A program made the position numbers and the translations under genes. A stretch of 64,000 nucleotides of DNA, from the NCBI GenBank assembly GCA_965228045.1, contig OZ245789.1, forward strand, positions 1,426,001-1,490,000, given 5' to 3'. Shown here in pieces: positions 9,055 to 19,084 of this stretch; within the stretch, counting starts at the first letter, position 1, and each line of letters starts with the position of its first letter. The DNA comes from JANQEU01 sp965228045. GTDB lineage: Bacteria > Bacteroidota > Bacteroidia > Cytophagales > Cyclobacteriaceae. Under the pieces are notes generated by a model that was not told the origin of the DNA, did not search any database, and saw only the letters and a program-made list of their open reading frames with translations.

Positions 9055-10548
9055 TTATTCGCATTTTATGGAATCTCCATTCATGAGCACATAATAGGAA
9101 TCAATACTTGCCTGTAAGTCAAAGTTCTCGTGCTGGTAATCAGGTGTATACCTCACAGTATCCCAGTATATAGTTTGAGGGTTGGTGCTCCTCGGGTCAT
9201 TAGTCCCTTTCATCCAAAGATCCAGTTGGTGTGCGAGGTCCTGTTTTATTTCCGCATAGGAGTCGGATGTTGCCAGGTTTTTTAGCTGAAACGGGTCATT
9301 TACCACGTTGTAAAGCTCCTCTGCCGGTCTCTTTCCAAATGTAAGCTGAAAGAGGTTAGGAGTGTTCTCCCTATTTTCTGCTATCATGATTTGGGACTTG
9401 GAGATGGAATTATCCACATCTCCGAACTGTCCCACGGATTGATGTACAGTAGGATCGCCTGCCGGCCATCTATCAGGAAAGAAATTTCTTATGTAGAGGT
9501 AGTTTTTCGTTCTGACTGCACGCATCGGGTAACTTAAATCACCTTCCCGGACATTAGCATGACGCTCTCGCTCCAGGAATACTCTCTGGCGTCGGGGATC
9601 GGCGTTTTTTTCGATCAATGGCCAGAGGCTTTTGCCCGTAACGTTCTCTGGTTTCTGCAATCCTGCAGCTTCAAGGAATGTAGGTGCAAAATCCACAAAA
9701 TTCATAAAATCCCTGATGACTTCACCTTTCTGTATTCTCTCAGGATAGCGAATGGCCAATGGCATTCTTGTGCCGTAATCATAGAGGTTTGCCTTGGCCC
9801 TGGGAAACGGCATTCCATTGTCGCTGGTCATCACCACGATGGTATTGTCCAGTTCACCGGCAGCTCTTAATTTCTCAATTATTTCACCGCATTCACGGTC
9901 AAAGCGCTCGACTTCAAAGTAGTAATCCAGCATATCATTTTTAGTACAAAGCGTATTTGGCAAAAAGCCAGGAACTACCACATCATCAATTGAAAGCCCA
10001 CTTTGAATACCGGAATTCATTTCGTAATCCCGGTGAGGATCTGTGCTCCCAAACCAGAACACAAATGGCTTTTCTAACGGTTTTTCTGCAAAAAAGGCAT
10101 CAAAATCTTCATAGTCTTTGCCCGCTGGATTGTACTCATATCCACCTGCTTCAAAGTCCCCTGGTCCCCACCCTTTTCGGGTCTTGCCGGTGTGGTAACC
10201 GTTTTCAGAAAGTACGGTTACCCAGTTTGGGAATTTCTTTGGGAAAACCGACCAGAGATTACCAGCGCTTTCATTCTGATGAGGATAGCGGCCAGTGAGG
10301 ATCGACGCTCTGGATGGCGAACAAGAAGGGGAAGCACAATAAGCGTTATGAAATAAGGCCCCTTCCGTGGCAATCTGATCAAATGTGGGTGTGTTTATTA
10401 CAGGATCTCCATAAATACCAGCATGAGGATAGGACCAATCATCGGCAATGAGGAAGAGGATGTTTGGCTTTTTCCGCTCCTCTTCAGTAGGTATATCACA
10501 CTTGAGGAGCAAAAGTGTGATTAGGAGGAGGACTAGCGATCTGAACAT
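9055..10548 (-). CDS. Sulfatase, probable lipoprotein
   Basis: A type I sulfatase of about 497 residues that hydrolyses sulfate esters, probably on a sulfated polysaccharide. The formylglycine signature C-S-P-S-R-A-S-I-L-T-G-R is present at about residue 76, so it needs an unlinked formylglycine-generating or anaerobic maturase. Metal-binding DD lies in FLIADDWSYPH, and the second metal site is TSDNGMPFPRAK. A hydrophobic N-terminus ending in LLLLKC suggests a lipoprotein. I chose the ATG at 10548; a TTG seven codons upstream is less likely. It lies 37 bp downstream of the BNR-repeat gene on the same strand. Confidence 0.92.
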   Translation of the reverse strand: MFRSLVLLLITLLLLKCDIPTEEERKKPNILFLIADDWSYPHAGIYGDPVINTPTFDQIATEGALFHNAYCASPSCSPSRASILTGRYPHQNESAGNLWSVFPKKFPNWVTVLSENGYHTGKTRKGWGPGDFEAGGYEYNPAGKDYEDFDAFFAEKPLEKPFVFWFGSTDPHRDYEMNSGIQSGLSIDDVVVPGFLPNTLCTKNDMLDYYFEVERFDRECGEIIEKLRAAGELDNTIVVMTSDNGMPFPRAKANLYDYGTRMPLAIRYPERIQKGEVIRDFMNFVDFAPTFLEAAGLQKPENVTGKSLWPLIEKNADPRRQRVFLERERHANVREGDLSYPMRAVRTKNYLYIRNFFPDRWPAGDPTVHQSVGQFGDVDNSISKSQIMIAENRENTPNLFQLTFGKRPAEELYNVVNDPFQLKNLATSDSYAEIKQDLAHQLDLWMKGTNDPRSTNPQTIYWDTVRYTPDYQHENFDLQASIDSYYVLMNGDSIKCE

Positions 10549-10584
10549 GTTTCTTCTTGGTTGTCCCAAAAAGTTACCAAATAT

Positions 10585-11877
10585 TTACCGAATCCTAAGC
10601 GCGGTTTTAAAATCAGTATAGTGGATATATCGGTCCACTTCCATCCAGATCACCTGTTTTTCAACAGATTCATCTGCTCCCCATATTGCAAAAGGTCGTA
10701 CGTTATCTTTTTTGGAATCGGAAGTGATGGCTGTGGACTCCCAGCTTTGGCCCATATCCGGCGTTTCCCATTTCTCTATTTCAAAGACGCCGTCTACCTG
10801 GCGGCTCAGGTATACAATTTCCGGGTTTTCATGGTCTATTGAGACGCCACCGGAGTAATTTGGTTCTGGTTCGACTTTTCCAGTCGGAGTTTGTGGAAAC
10901 CACCTCCCAGCTGCTACAATTTCCGAGTTCAGCCATTTGGAACCATCCCAAATGCTGTAATTATAGAAATGGGTTGAGTCATTTGAAAAAGAGGCATAAG
11001 CCAACACAGGATTTCCCTGGTCATTTTCAGCCACATCCCAGATCCATGCCTTCTTTCCAGTGGAGGTAGCGTCATAAACTTTATCAGTGGAAGCAGGATC
11101 GACGGGGAGACTATCCATGGGTGTAATGATACCACCACCAGCCTTTTTGAAGTTACCATCCTCATAACGCATGTAATAAATGCTGTTGGTTGGTTCTTTT
11201 CTGGGATGACCATCAGTAAAGGCAAAATGAATCCGATCCTGATTGTTGTCATAGAACTTGAGGTAGGGCCTTCTCTGGTTGTAGATCCTTTCCGGTAGCA
11301 CGAGTATCTCACCTTTTGACCAGGTTTTGGCATTGTCCAGGGAGTAGGAAATATTGGGTTTGAAATCCATGCCCCTCCAGATCATGAACATCCTGTTGCT
11401 GTCTGACTCAAGCTGACTGATGTTGGTATACGTGTAGGAATTCCTGAATTCAGCGTATCTGGCGGTCTCATTCAGAGAAAGGGTATCCGGGGTAGTCCAT
11501 CGGCTGATGCTTTCGGCAGACCGTGACCTTGTGGTGAGAATGGGAAATTCGCGGGAATGCTTGGTGTAAAAAAGCTGAATATAACCATCGGAATCTATAT
11601 GGACTGCGGGGTTATTATGATCATCGATCTCAAACTTCCACGCAATCAGCTTTTCAACAGATGAGTCTGCTTCATGGTCATAATATCCAGCCACGATGCT
11701 TCCTTCCGAAGATACCCAGGCTGAATAGGTTCGTTTGTGCTCTCCTTCGAAGTACACTGCACGCGGGTCCGAGAACCAGCACCATGCTCCGTCTTTCGAG
11801 ACATAATTTGGTTTCTCGCCTTTTTGGCTACAGCCAAATGCAACCAATAGCAGCAATAATGTATTTCGTAACTTCAA
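10585..11877 (-). CDS. BNR-repeat (BNR_4-like) secreted protein
   Basis: A beta-propeller protein of about 430 residues with a lipoprotein signal (LLLLLVAFGC). The motif GAWCWFSDPRAVY followed by repeated blades (AWKFEIDDHNNPAVHIDSDG, HFAFTDGHPR, YLSRQVDG) matches the BNR_4 family, which includes polysaccharide lyases such as PL24/PL25 ulvan lyases as well as proteins of unknown activity. With the sulfatase immediately downstream, a role in sulfated polysaccharide degradation is likely. No ATG is available at the start. TTG at 11877 gives a standard signal peptide; TTG at 11892 is the alternative. Confidence 0.8.
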   Translation of the reverse strand: MKLRNTLLLLLVAFGCSQKGEKPNYVSKDGAWCWFSDPRAVYFEGEHKRTYSAWVSSEGSIVAGYYDHEADSSVEKLIAWKFEIDDHNNPAVHIDSDGYIQLFYTKHSREFPILTTRSRSAESISRWTTPDTLSLNETARYAEFRNSYTYTNISQLESDSNRMFMIWRGMDFKPNISYSLDNAKTWSKGEILVLPERIYNQRRPYLKFYDNNQDRIHFAFTDGHPRKEPTNSIYYMRYEDGNFKKAGGGIITPMDSLPVDPASTDKVYDATSTGKKAWIWDVAENDQGNPVLAYASFSNDSTHFYNYSIWDGSKWLNSEIVAAGRWFPQTPTGKVEPEPNYSGGVSIDHENPEIVYLSRQVDGVFEIEKWETPDMGQSWESTAITSDSKKDNVRPFAIWGADESVEKQVIWMEVDRYIHYTDFKTALRIR

Positions 11878-11945
11878 TTGAGCCTCTGTCAAAAATCTGT
11901 TTGCATTTTAGCCAGATAATCGTGTTATTCCAAAAAACTAAAACC

Positions 11946-13457
11946 ATGACCATGAAATCGGGATTTATATCACTTGCTTTCTGTCTTCTAATAACAATTG
12001 TATCTGCCCAGGACAAGGCAGAAAAGAAATACGGCAGAGATGAGGCGAAGGCTTTTACTTCCTCGCAAAGTGTCACTATCAATGGTAAAACCATCAGCCT
12101 CGATGCTGAGGCCGGGACCTTTGAGGTTGTAGATGTGAATGAGAATCCGATTGCCCATTTTGGTTATACCTATTACGCTCAGAAAGGATCGGATAAGAAT
12201 CGACCTATCATGTTTGCTTATAATGGCGGACCTGGTTCGTCTTCCTTCTGGCTTCACATGGGGATCCTTGGACCCAAAAGAATACCGGTTACCGACCCGG
12301 GCATAACACCACCGGCGCCATACAGGCTTGTAAATAATGAGTATTCGGTTTTAGACATGGCCGATTTGGTTATGATTGATCCTGTGGGAACAGGATTGGC
12401 CGTACCTGCCGGTGAGAAAGAATTCAGTGATTTCTGGGGTGTGGATCAGGATATAGAAAGTATCAGCATGTTCATTCGACAGTTTCTGATCAAAAAGGGG
12501 CGGATCAACTCGCCGAAATTTTTGCTGGGTGAGAGTTATGGGACTTTCAGAAATGCTGGTGTTATGAACGAACTCCAGGATATGGGAATTGCCTTAAATG
12601 GCGTCATTATGGTTTCGGCTGTGTTTGACCTTCGTCATTTAGTTTTCCCTCCGCACGAAGATCTTTCCTATATCGTGCATTTTCCTACGTATGCCTCGAC
12701 CTCATGGTATCATGATCAGGTTGCTGATAAGATGGGAAGCCTGGATGAGTTTTTGACGGAAGTGAGAAGATTTACGAAGGAAGAGTATGCGCCAGCACTG
12801 TTCGCAGGCGATGCGCTGACAGATCAGGAAAGGAATGACATTGCACAGAAACTTAGTGACTTTACAGGCCTTAGCCAGGATTACTGGCTCAAAGCTGATC
12901 TTAGAGTCACGAACCGGGAATATTTTCAGGAGTTACTAAGAGATGAAGGCAGGATCGTGGGTCGCCTTGATTCCAGGTGGACCGGATTAACCGATGATAT
13001 GATTGGGCAGTTTGCCGATCATGACCCGCAGAGTGCAGCGATTTCACCCCCTTACATCACTGGATTTCTGGATTATCTCTACAATGATCTGGGTGTGGAC
13101 AGAAACATGCATTACCAGACCAGTGCGGGAGGAAGAGATGGATTTAGATGGGACTGGAGGCATCAGGGGAATGTACGCTGGGGAACGCAGGTGGCAGTTA
13201 ATACTGGTATCGACATGGCAGAGACCATGCGTAAGAATCCTAATATGAAGGTTCTGATTCTAAATGGCTTGTATGATCTGGCAACAGTTTTTTATGGTGT
13301 GGAGTACACAATAGATCATTTGGGGCTAACCCCTGAAATCAAGGAGAACATCATCATGAAGTATTATGAAGCCGGACACATGATGTATACCCATGAGCCT
13401 TCCATGATCAAGTTCAAGCAGGATGTATCAGAATTTATCAAGGGAAATACCAGGTAG
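11946..13457 (+). CDS. Peptidase S10, serine carboxypeptidase, secreted
   Basis: A secreted serine carboxypeptidase of about 503 residues that removes C-terminal amino acids from peptides. It has a signal peptide (CLLITIVSAQ), the oxyanion segment YNGGPGSSSFW, the nucleophile S197 in GESYG, D444 in LNGLYDLATV and H478 in EAGHMMY, so the triad is complete. The frame is open further upstream, but the ATG at 11946 (or 11952) gives a proper signal peptide and avoids overlap with the divergent BNR gene. The neighbours include M28 and S9 peptidases, which suggests a peptide-scavenging region. Confidence 0.93.
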   Translation: MTMKSGFISLAFCLLITIVSAQDKAEKKYGRDEAKAFTSSQSVTINGKTISLDAEAGTFEVVDVNENPIAHFGYTYYAQKGSDKNRPIMFAYNGGPGSSSFWLHMGILGPKRIPVTDPGITPPAPYRLVNNEYSVLDMADLVMIDPVGTGLAVPAGEKEFSDFWGVDQDIESISMFIRQFLIKKGRINSPKFLLGESYGTFRNAGVMNELQDMGIALNGVIMVSAVFDLRHLVFPPHEDLSYIVHFPTYASTSWYHDQVADKMGSLDEFLTEVRRFTKEEYAPALFAGDALTDQERNDIAQKLSDFTGLSQDYWLKADLRVTNREYFQELLRDEGRIVGRLDSRWTGLTDDMIGQFADHDPQSAAISPPYITGFLDYLYNDLGVDRNMHYQTSAGGRDGFRWDWRHQGNVRWGTQVAVNTGIDMAETMRKNPNMKVLILNGLYDLATVFYGVEYTIDHLGLTPEIKENIIMKYYEAGHMMYTHEPSMIKFKQDVSEFIKGNTR

Positions 13458-13483
13458 AGTTTGATAAGAATTATGGGGTGTGT

Positions 13484-15517
13484 TTATTGCTTCACTACCA
13501 CATTTATACTCTCGAGAGCCTGAAGGTATTCCAATACAATTCCTGACGGGATAGGACCGAATTCCAGGGACAGGATATTTCTGATTTCCTGGATAGTACG
13601 TGCACCATTTACAAGGTTCAATGCTTCATAAGCATATTGACCACCGGATCCTCTGATCCCTGAATACCCGAAAATAGCCGGTCGGTTCCCGGAATAGTGG
13701 TCCGTAAAATAATTGTAGCCAAACACGCCCATTGGGCCTTTAATGTCAGGATTTCTGCTATAGATCACCTTGAATTCCTCCCCGGAGGTTTCAATCTTTC
13801 TTCCCGCACCGAAGGTCATTTTCAGATTGCTCAGGTATGCTTCTATTTCTTTCTCCAATTCATCAGATAGACGGGCAAAGGGTCTGACAGACTCAAACGC
13901 TGCCTGTTCATATTCCCAGAAATAATAAAGAGCATTTTCCTTTTCTGTTTCCTCTAGATTTAGGCTGTATTCCATAAAGATTTTTATCCTGCCAAGCATC
14001 CGGGTTTTCATTGCAGTAACAAGATTTTCAACTTTGGATTCGTCCAAAGCGGCCAGAAAATAGGCAGAAGCAGCTCCAATAAAAGCCGATCGTTTTAGCT
14101 TGGTCGGATCAATATTAGCCGGTGTGTCATAATTAGTATGGATATACCGATCTGGCCAATCATGCAGATAAATGGCTGGAATTCTGAACGAACCTTCCAC
14201 GAACACCTGGTGATCACTGCCCATGTTAAACTTACCGAGTACCGCATTTAATGCCTCTTTTCCTCCCTCGTTTGATACCATAGGAAACTTTACGTTGTCC
14301 CCGCTTGCATACAGATCCGAAGCTTCATTTAGAAATTCCCCGTAAGACTCTCCTACATCCTGAATAAAGCTCGGAAGGCTCAAGGGATTTCTGGATACAT
14401 GAAATAGCGCTTTGGTGTTTTGGTTGCCGCCCACCATGTCCATGTGTATGTTGAACTTTATGCTTTGCGCAAATTCAGGGCGGAAATTGAGTAAGGATGT
14501 AGTGCCCTCAATTTCAGGAGACCATATGAAACGAATGGTTCTTTTCGGTCTTTCAAGCTTCCCCTCATCGATCAATTTTTTCAAGGTTCTTGCTACTTCC
14601 AGAATAGCCACGCAGCCACTGGCATTGTCATTGGCTCCTGGTCGGGGATGGTCAAGGTGACATGAGAAAGCAATCTCTTCATTTTTCAGATCGCTATCTG
14701 ACCCTTCGATAGTGGCTGTCAGAATATCATATGTCCCCGGACTTTTCCTGGCTATCACTTTTGCGTCAAGCATGATCGTTTCACCCTTTGAAAGTCTCTC
14801 CTGGAAACTCCTGGCCTGCTTCAGTGATATCATAAATCCGAAAGTTTCGGTTTCCGAGAATGTTTCCAAATGACCCCAGCGGATCAGATTTTCATCTTCT
14901 TTCCACCACGCTGTCACCTGGTTTTGTGCATAGCTTACAATACCAACAGCTCCATATTTTTCCACAGCGAGTGGTACTATGGCTCCCGGCTGCGAAGATG
15001 TCAGGACCAATTTGCCACCGATACTTTGGTTTTGATAATCGGACTCACTTGTTCCGGAACCTACATCAACAAGTTCTGCTTGTGCCTCACCGCTGTAGCT
15101 ATCCTGTGCCACTACCATTGGAATGGATAGCCAGTCCGCAATTTTTACATCTTGCACCCAGTCGGATCCATCTTCACGCATTTCCCATAATTCTGCAAAA
15201 GATACATTCCATGCCGGACGGGACTTTTGAGTGCCGTAGAAAGTTTCACCATCTGCCGGAATCTGAATGAGTTCAATTGATTCAAGACCGTATTCCTCAA
15301 GTTTTCGCTGAATGAAGGCTGTGGCTTCATTGTAATCGTCTGATCCTCTCATGCGATGAAGCCGCGAAATGTATTCGAGATTTCTTTTGGCACTCTCTCC
15401 GGAAAGGTCCTCGTTGAGAAGGTATACGATCTGTTCCTCTCCAAATGGAATATTCTGTGCTTTTGAGAAAAGTGTAAGAACTAAAAAGCAGGTTAGAAGG
15501 GTGAAGGTCTTTTTCAT
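13484..15517 (-). CDS. M28 family zinc aminopeptidase with PA-like insert, secreted
   Basis: A 677-residue secreted metallopeptidase. It has a signal peptide (LLTCFLVLTLFSKAQ), a PA-like inserted domain at about residues 130-250, and an M28 core with zinc ligands H287, D297 in the GANDNASG motif, the catalytic Glu pair around SPEIEGT, an Asp in HMDMVGG, and a His in YIHTNYDTPANI. It also carries a C-terminal extension of about 150 residues. Family members are aminopeptidases or carboxypeptidases that release single residues. It converges with the S10 peptidase (27 bp apart) and is divergent from the S9 peptidase. Confidence 0.9.
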   Translation of the reverse strand: MKKTFTLLTCFLVLTLFSKAQNIPFGEEQIVYLLNEDLSGESAKRNLEYISRLHRMRGSDDYNEATAFIQRKLEEYGLESIELIQIPADGETFYGTQKSRPAWNVSFAELWEMREDGSDWVQDVKIADWLSIPMVVAQDSYSGEAQAELVDVGSGTSESDYQNQSIGGKLVLTSSQPGAIVPLAVEKYGAVGIVSYAQNQVTAWWKEDENLIRWGHLETFSETETFGFMISLKQARSFQERLSKGETIMLDAKVIARKSPGTYDILTATIEGSDSDLKNEEIAFSCHLDHPRPGANDNASGCVAILEVARTLKKLIDEGKLERPKRTIRFIWSPEIEGTTSLLNFRPEFAQSIKFNIHMDMVGGNQNTKALFHVSRNPLSLPSFIQDVGESYGEFLNEASDLYASGDNVKFPMVSNEGGKEALNAVLGKFNMGSDHQVFVEGSFRIPAIYLHDWPDRYIHTNYDTPANIDPTKLKRSAFIGAASAYFLAALDESKVENLVTAMKTRMLGRIKIFMEYSLNLEETEKENALYYFWEYEQAAFESVRPFARLSDELEKEIEAYLSNLKMTFGAGRKIETSGEEFKVIYSRNPDIKGPMGVFGYNYFTDHYSGNRPAIFGYSGIRGSGGQYAYEALNLVNGARTIQEIRNILSLEFGPIPSGIVLEYLQALESINVVVKQ

Positions 15518-15600
15518 GGTCAGGGCTTAAGCGAAATTCAATTTAGCGAAGAAAGTTCTATTGGTTTTCTAACTTTAAAGGAATCGTGAACCTATACCGC

Positions 15601-17643
15601 ATGAAAACCTACTTAACCATTCTATTCAGTTTTACCTCCATATATCTGTCCGCTCAGAATCCTGAGTTGCAGGAATTCCTGTCCTATTCTTTCCCATACA
15701 ACCTGACGGCATCTTCGTCCGAAGGAAAAGTAGTTTGGGTAGAGAATAAAGAAGGAGTCCGGAATATCTTTTATGCAGAGGCACCGGATTATCAGCCAAC
15801 TCAATTGACACCCTATGACCAGGATGATGGGCAGGATTTGAGCCAGATGGTGTTTTCACCGGATCACACCACCCTTTACTACGTTAGAGGAGGAGCTCCA
15901 AACAGAAGTGGGGAGTATCCAAATCCAACCTCAAATCCGGATGGTTATGAAAGGGAAATATATGCGCTGGACCTGGAAACTAATTTTCCCAAAAAGTTCA
16001 CAACCGGGTCTTCACCGGTACCTATAGATACTGGCATTATTTTTCTGGATAAAGGCAACATTAAGCTTCTCGGAAACAATTCAGAAACGTCAGAGGTGCT
16101 TTTTAAGGTGAGAGGGGGAATTGGTAATTTGAGACTATCTCCGAATAGAACTCAACTGGCTTTTGTGAATGGAAGGGGCGACCACAGTTACATTGGAGTA
16201 TACGATCTGGGAGCGAAAACATTGAAATTTCTTTCTCCAAGTGTGGATCAGGATGATGAACCGGTCTGGTCACCGGATGGACAGAAAATTGCCTTCCTGA
16301 GGTTTCCTCATGAGACGTTTATGTTGTTTTCTGCAGTAAGAGAGGCACTGCCTTTTTCAGTCATGGTAGCTGATGTTGAATCGGGCAAAGCGACCGAGAT
16401 CTGGAAAGCGGAGGAAGGAATGGGAAGTGCCTTCAGATCGATTTCCGCCAATGATCAGCTTTTTTGGATGGCAGATGGAAACCTTGTCTTTCCGTATGAA
16501 AAAACAGGCTGGACGCATCTTTACGCGGTTTCCCCAAGCGGTGGATCAGCCCGCCCCCTGATGACGGGAGAATTTGAAGTGCAGTTTGTTTCCCAATCTC
16601 CGGATAAAACCAAAATCATATATTCTTCAAATCAGGACGATATTAATCGTCAGCATGTTTGGGAGGTGACAAGTTCCGGTTCTCCCAAAAAGCTAACCAA
16701 TGAGGTGGGTGTTCAATGGTCACCTGTTGTGGACGGTGCAGGAAATTTGATCTTCTTGTCGTCCACGGGAACGCGTCCGGCTGATGTCTGGAAAATAGTT
16801 GAAGGTAAGTCAACACCGATCACAACGGAATCAGATTATCCATCTGATAAACTGGTGGAGCCTCAGCCTGTGATATTTTCATCGGCAGATGGCATGAAAA
16901 TTCATGGTCAGCTTTTTTTGCCAAAAGGTCATAAGTCAAGTGATAAAAGGGCTGCCGTTATGTTTTTACATGGTGGTTCCCGAAGGCAGATGTTGCTTGG
17001 CTTTCATCACCGTGGATACTACCATAATAACTTCGCTATGAATCAATACATGGCCTCAAAAGGGTATGTCGTGCTGGCAGTTAATTACCGGAGTGGAATA
17101 GGTTATGGCATGCATTTCAGGGAAGCTGAGAATTATGGAGCCACTGGTGCTAGTGAATTCAATGATGTGCTTGGAGCCGGGCTATATCTACAAAATTATC
17201 CTGGTGTTGACCCGGAAAAAGTTGGTCTGTGGGGTGGTTCATATGGCGGCTACCTGACGGCATTAGGATTGGCGAGGGCTTCTGATCTCTTTGCCGCGGG
17301 AGTTGACATCCATGGCGTGACGGACTGGAACGTAGTGATCAAAGGATTTGTGCCCTCCTACAATAAGCTGGAGGTACCGGAATTTGCGGAATTGGCCTAC
17401 AATTCTTCTCCAATTGCCTTTATGGATGGTTGGAAGTCGCCGGTCTTGCTTATTCACGGGGACGACGATAGAAATGTACCCTTCAGTGAGACGGTGGATA
17501 AAGCCGAAGCACTGAGAAAGCAGGGAGTTTATTTCGAGCAACTCATTTTCCCAGATGAAGTCCATGGCTTTCTACTGCATAAAAACTGGTTTGATGCTTA
17601 CGATGCCACCTATGATTTCTTCGAGCGGATGCTCAAAAAGTAA
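15601..17643 (+). CDS. S9 family prolyl oligopeptidase / DPP IV-like peptidase, secreted
   Basis: A secreted serine peptidase of about 680 residues. After the signal peptide (TILFSFTSIYLSAQ) comes a seven-bladed TolB/DPP IV-like propeller (repeats such as PDHTTLYYV and SPDGQKIAFLR), then an alpha/beta hydrolase domain with nucleophile S547 in GGSYGG, D623 in IHGDDDRNVP and H655 in DEVHGF. The triad is complete. Such enzymes cleave short peptides after proline or release dipeptides. The ATG at 15601 begins the signal peptide; an in-frame GTG at 15586 is a weaker option. Confidence 0.92.
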   Translation: MKTYLTILFSFTSIYLSAQNPELQEFLSYSFPYNLTASSSEGKVVWVENKEGVRNIFYAEAPDYQPTQLTPYDQDDGQDLSQMVFSPDHTTLYYVRGGAPNRSGEYPNPTSNPDGYEREIYALDLETNFPKKFTTGSSPVPIDTGIIFLDKGNIKLLGNNSETSEVLFKVRGGIGNLRLSPNRTQLAFVNGRGDHSYIGVYDLGAKTLKFLSPSVDQDDEPVWSPDGQKIAFLRFPHETFMLFSAVREALPFSVMVADVESGKATEIWKAEEGMGSAFRSISANDQLFWMADGNLVFPYEKTGWTHLYAVSPSGGSARPLMTGEFEVQFVSQSPDKTKIIYSSNQDDINRQHVWEVTSSGSPKKLTNEVGVQWSPVVDGAGNLIFLSSTGTRPADVWKIVEGKSTPITTESDYPSDKLVEPQPVIFSSADGMKIHGQLFLPKGHKSSDKRAAVMFLHGGSRRQMLLGFHHRGYYHNNFAMNQYMASKGYVVLAVNYRSGIGYGMHFREAENYGATGASEFNDVLGAGLYLQNYPGVDPEKVGLWGGSYGGYLTALGLARASDLFAAGVDIHGVTDWNVVIKGFVPSYNKLEVPEFAELAYNSSPIAFMDGWKSPVLLIHGDDDRNVPFSETVDKAEALRKQGVYFEQLIFPDEVHGFLLHKNWFDAYDATYDFFERMLKK

Positions 17644-18942
17644 TCATGGAACGGCAATCAGCATCAGGTTAGTCGATTTCGTTCTCGAGTCGATCAGTAC
17701 CCACTTGCCATCGGGACTTATGCTCTGGTGAGCATGTGCACCTCTGTAGCGGTCGGGATCATGGGAGAGTAATGTCAGTTTACCTTTGGAAAGTGATCCC
17801 TCCGCAAAATCATATTTCCAGATTTTACTTTGAAGAATTTTGTAGTCCGACTTAAGCGTCACATCCCCAATCAGAAACTCTTCTTTGTAAAACACATTGT
17901 GCATGAACATACCCAGAGAATCCGGCGGAGCCGTTACGAATTTTCCCAAAGCACTTTTCTTTCCCGCTTTTCCGGTTTTTATCGTGTAAATACCTGTTTC
18001 CAATTGATCGTGCTTGGGATGCACCATATTCAGGTTGAAGGCAATGGTATTTTCATTGACCCAGGTTTCATGGGTTACATTGTCCATGGTGCCCTTCCCC
18101 ACCAGACCTTTCCGGAGATATGTTGCCTCAGTCCCGACAGGATCAATCAGATACATCCTTTGCTTCAGATCTACGAGACAGAAAAGGACGCTTCTGGTTC
18201 TGAATGGATTCGCCTGGATGTGGCAAATTTCAGGACCATTTACGTTTTGAAAGATTTCTTCGCTGGTGCCTGACTTCACCTCGATTGCGTGGATCTGGTG
18301 GAAAATCGTATCATTCATTTTTCGTCGAAAGCCCAGATAAATCTGATCCTCTTTTGCGTCCAAAGAGATGGCGCCCGTTATGTCCATTCCCAGTCCCTCG
18401 GTTCTGTATATTTCCTTTACTGCACCTTCAGGAATTTTCTTTCCCCGGATTGCCGCGCTAAGGATTGATCCAAAATCCAGTTTCGTCACTTTTACAAATC
18501 CTGACTCATCCGTACCAGCGTAATACAGAATTGACTTTTTAGGATCCCTGCTTATCGCAATGTCCGCGGTGGAGCCATGTCTCTCTTTTAAATCCGGATC
18601 TTCCGTAAGCTGAACAATCAAAAAGTCACGGATACAATCATCACTTCCCGGTGCATTCAAGGCGTAAATTTCCTGTCGACCTGTTCGCCTGCTGGTAAAT
18701 ATGATCCAGTTTCCATCACCCGACCAGCTTGGATGGGTCTGATAGAGCTTGAGGTCATTATATTTTTCTGAAGTGAGCTGGTAGCGCATGACACCTGTAT
18801 TGGGATCATCAATCCTAAAAGCCTCATAACCCCATATTTTACCAATTCCACTTCCAACACTGGCTATACTGTCATTACATTGAGTCTGGCACAGAGAAGT
18901 AACGGAAAGCAGACAGAATAAAAAGAATTGAAGCGCCTTCAT
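17644..18942 (-). CDS. Secreted TolB/PD40 beta-propeller protein
   Basis: A protein of about 432 residues with a signal peptide (ALQFFLFCLLSVTSLCQ) and a WD40-like PD40 propeller: repeats include HPSWSGDGNWIIFTSRRTGRQEIY, DIAISRDPKKSILYYAG and HQSISPDGKWVLIDSRT. It resembles oligogalacturonate lyase-type propellers and the non-catalytic propellers of S9 peptidases, but I see no decisive catalytic motif. It converges directly with the S9 peptidase (adjacent stops). The frame extends 30 codons upstream, but the ATG at 18942 is where the signal peptide begins. Confidence 0.8.
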   Translation of the reverse strand: MKALQFFLFCLLSVTSLCQTQCNDSIASVGSGIGKIWGYEAFRIDDPNTGVMRYQLTSEKYNDLKLYQTHPSWSGDGNWIIFTSRRTGRQEIYALNAPGSDDCIRDFLIVQLTEDPDLKERHGSTADIAISRDPKKSILYYAGTDESGFVKVTKLDFGSILSAAIRGKKIPEGAVKEIYRTEGLGMDITGAISLDAKEDQIYLGFRRKMNDTIFHQIHAIEVKSGTSEEIFQNVNGPEICHIQANPFRTRSVLFCLVDLKQRMYLIDPVGTEATYLRKGLVGKGTMDNVTHETWVNENTIAFNLNMVHPKHDQLETGIYTIKTGKAGKKSALGKFVTAPPDSLGMFMHNVFYKEEFLIGDVTLKSDYKILQSKIWKYDFAEGSLSKGKLTLLSHDPDRYRGAHAHQSISPDGKWVLIDSRTKSTNLMLIAVP

Positions 18943-19084
18943 GAGCATTTCTAACGTGTTCAAATACCATATAGTGTCCATACCCATTTGTATACCACAA
19001 GTCAAAAGGTATGTTTTTTTGGTGTCACCCATTAAGTCCTAATGGCAACTTTGCTTAGATTAGGGATGTACAAAATGAATCTTC

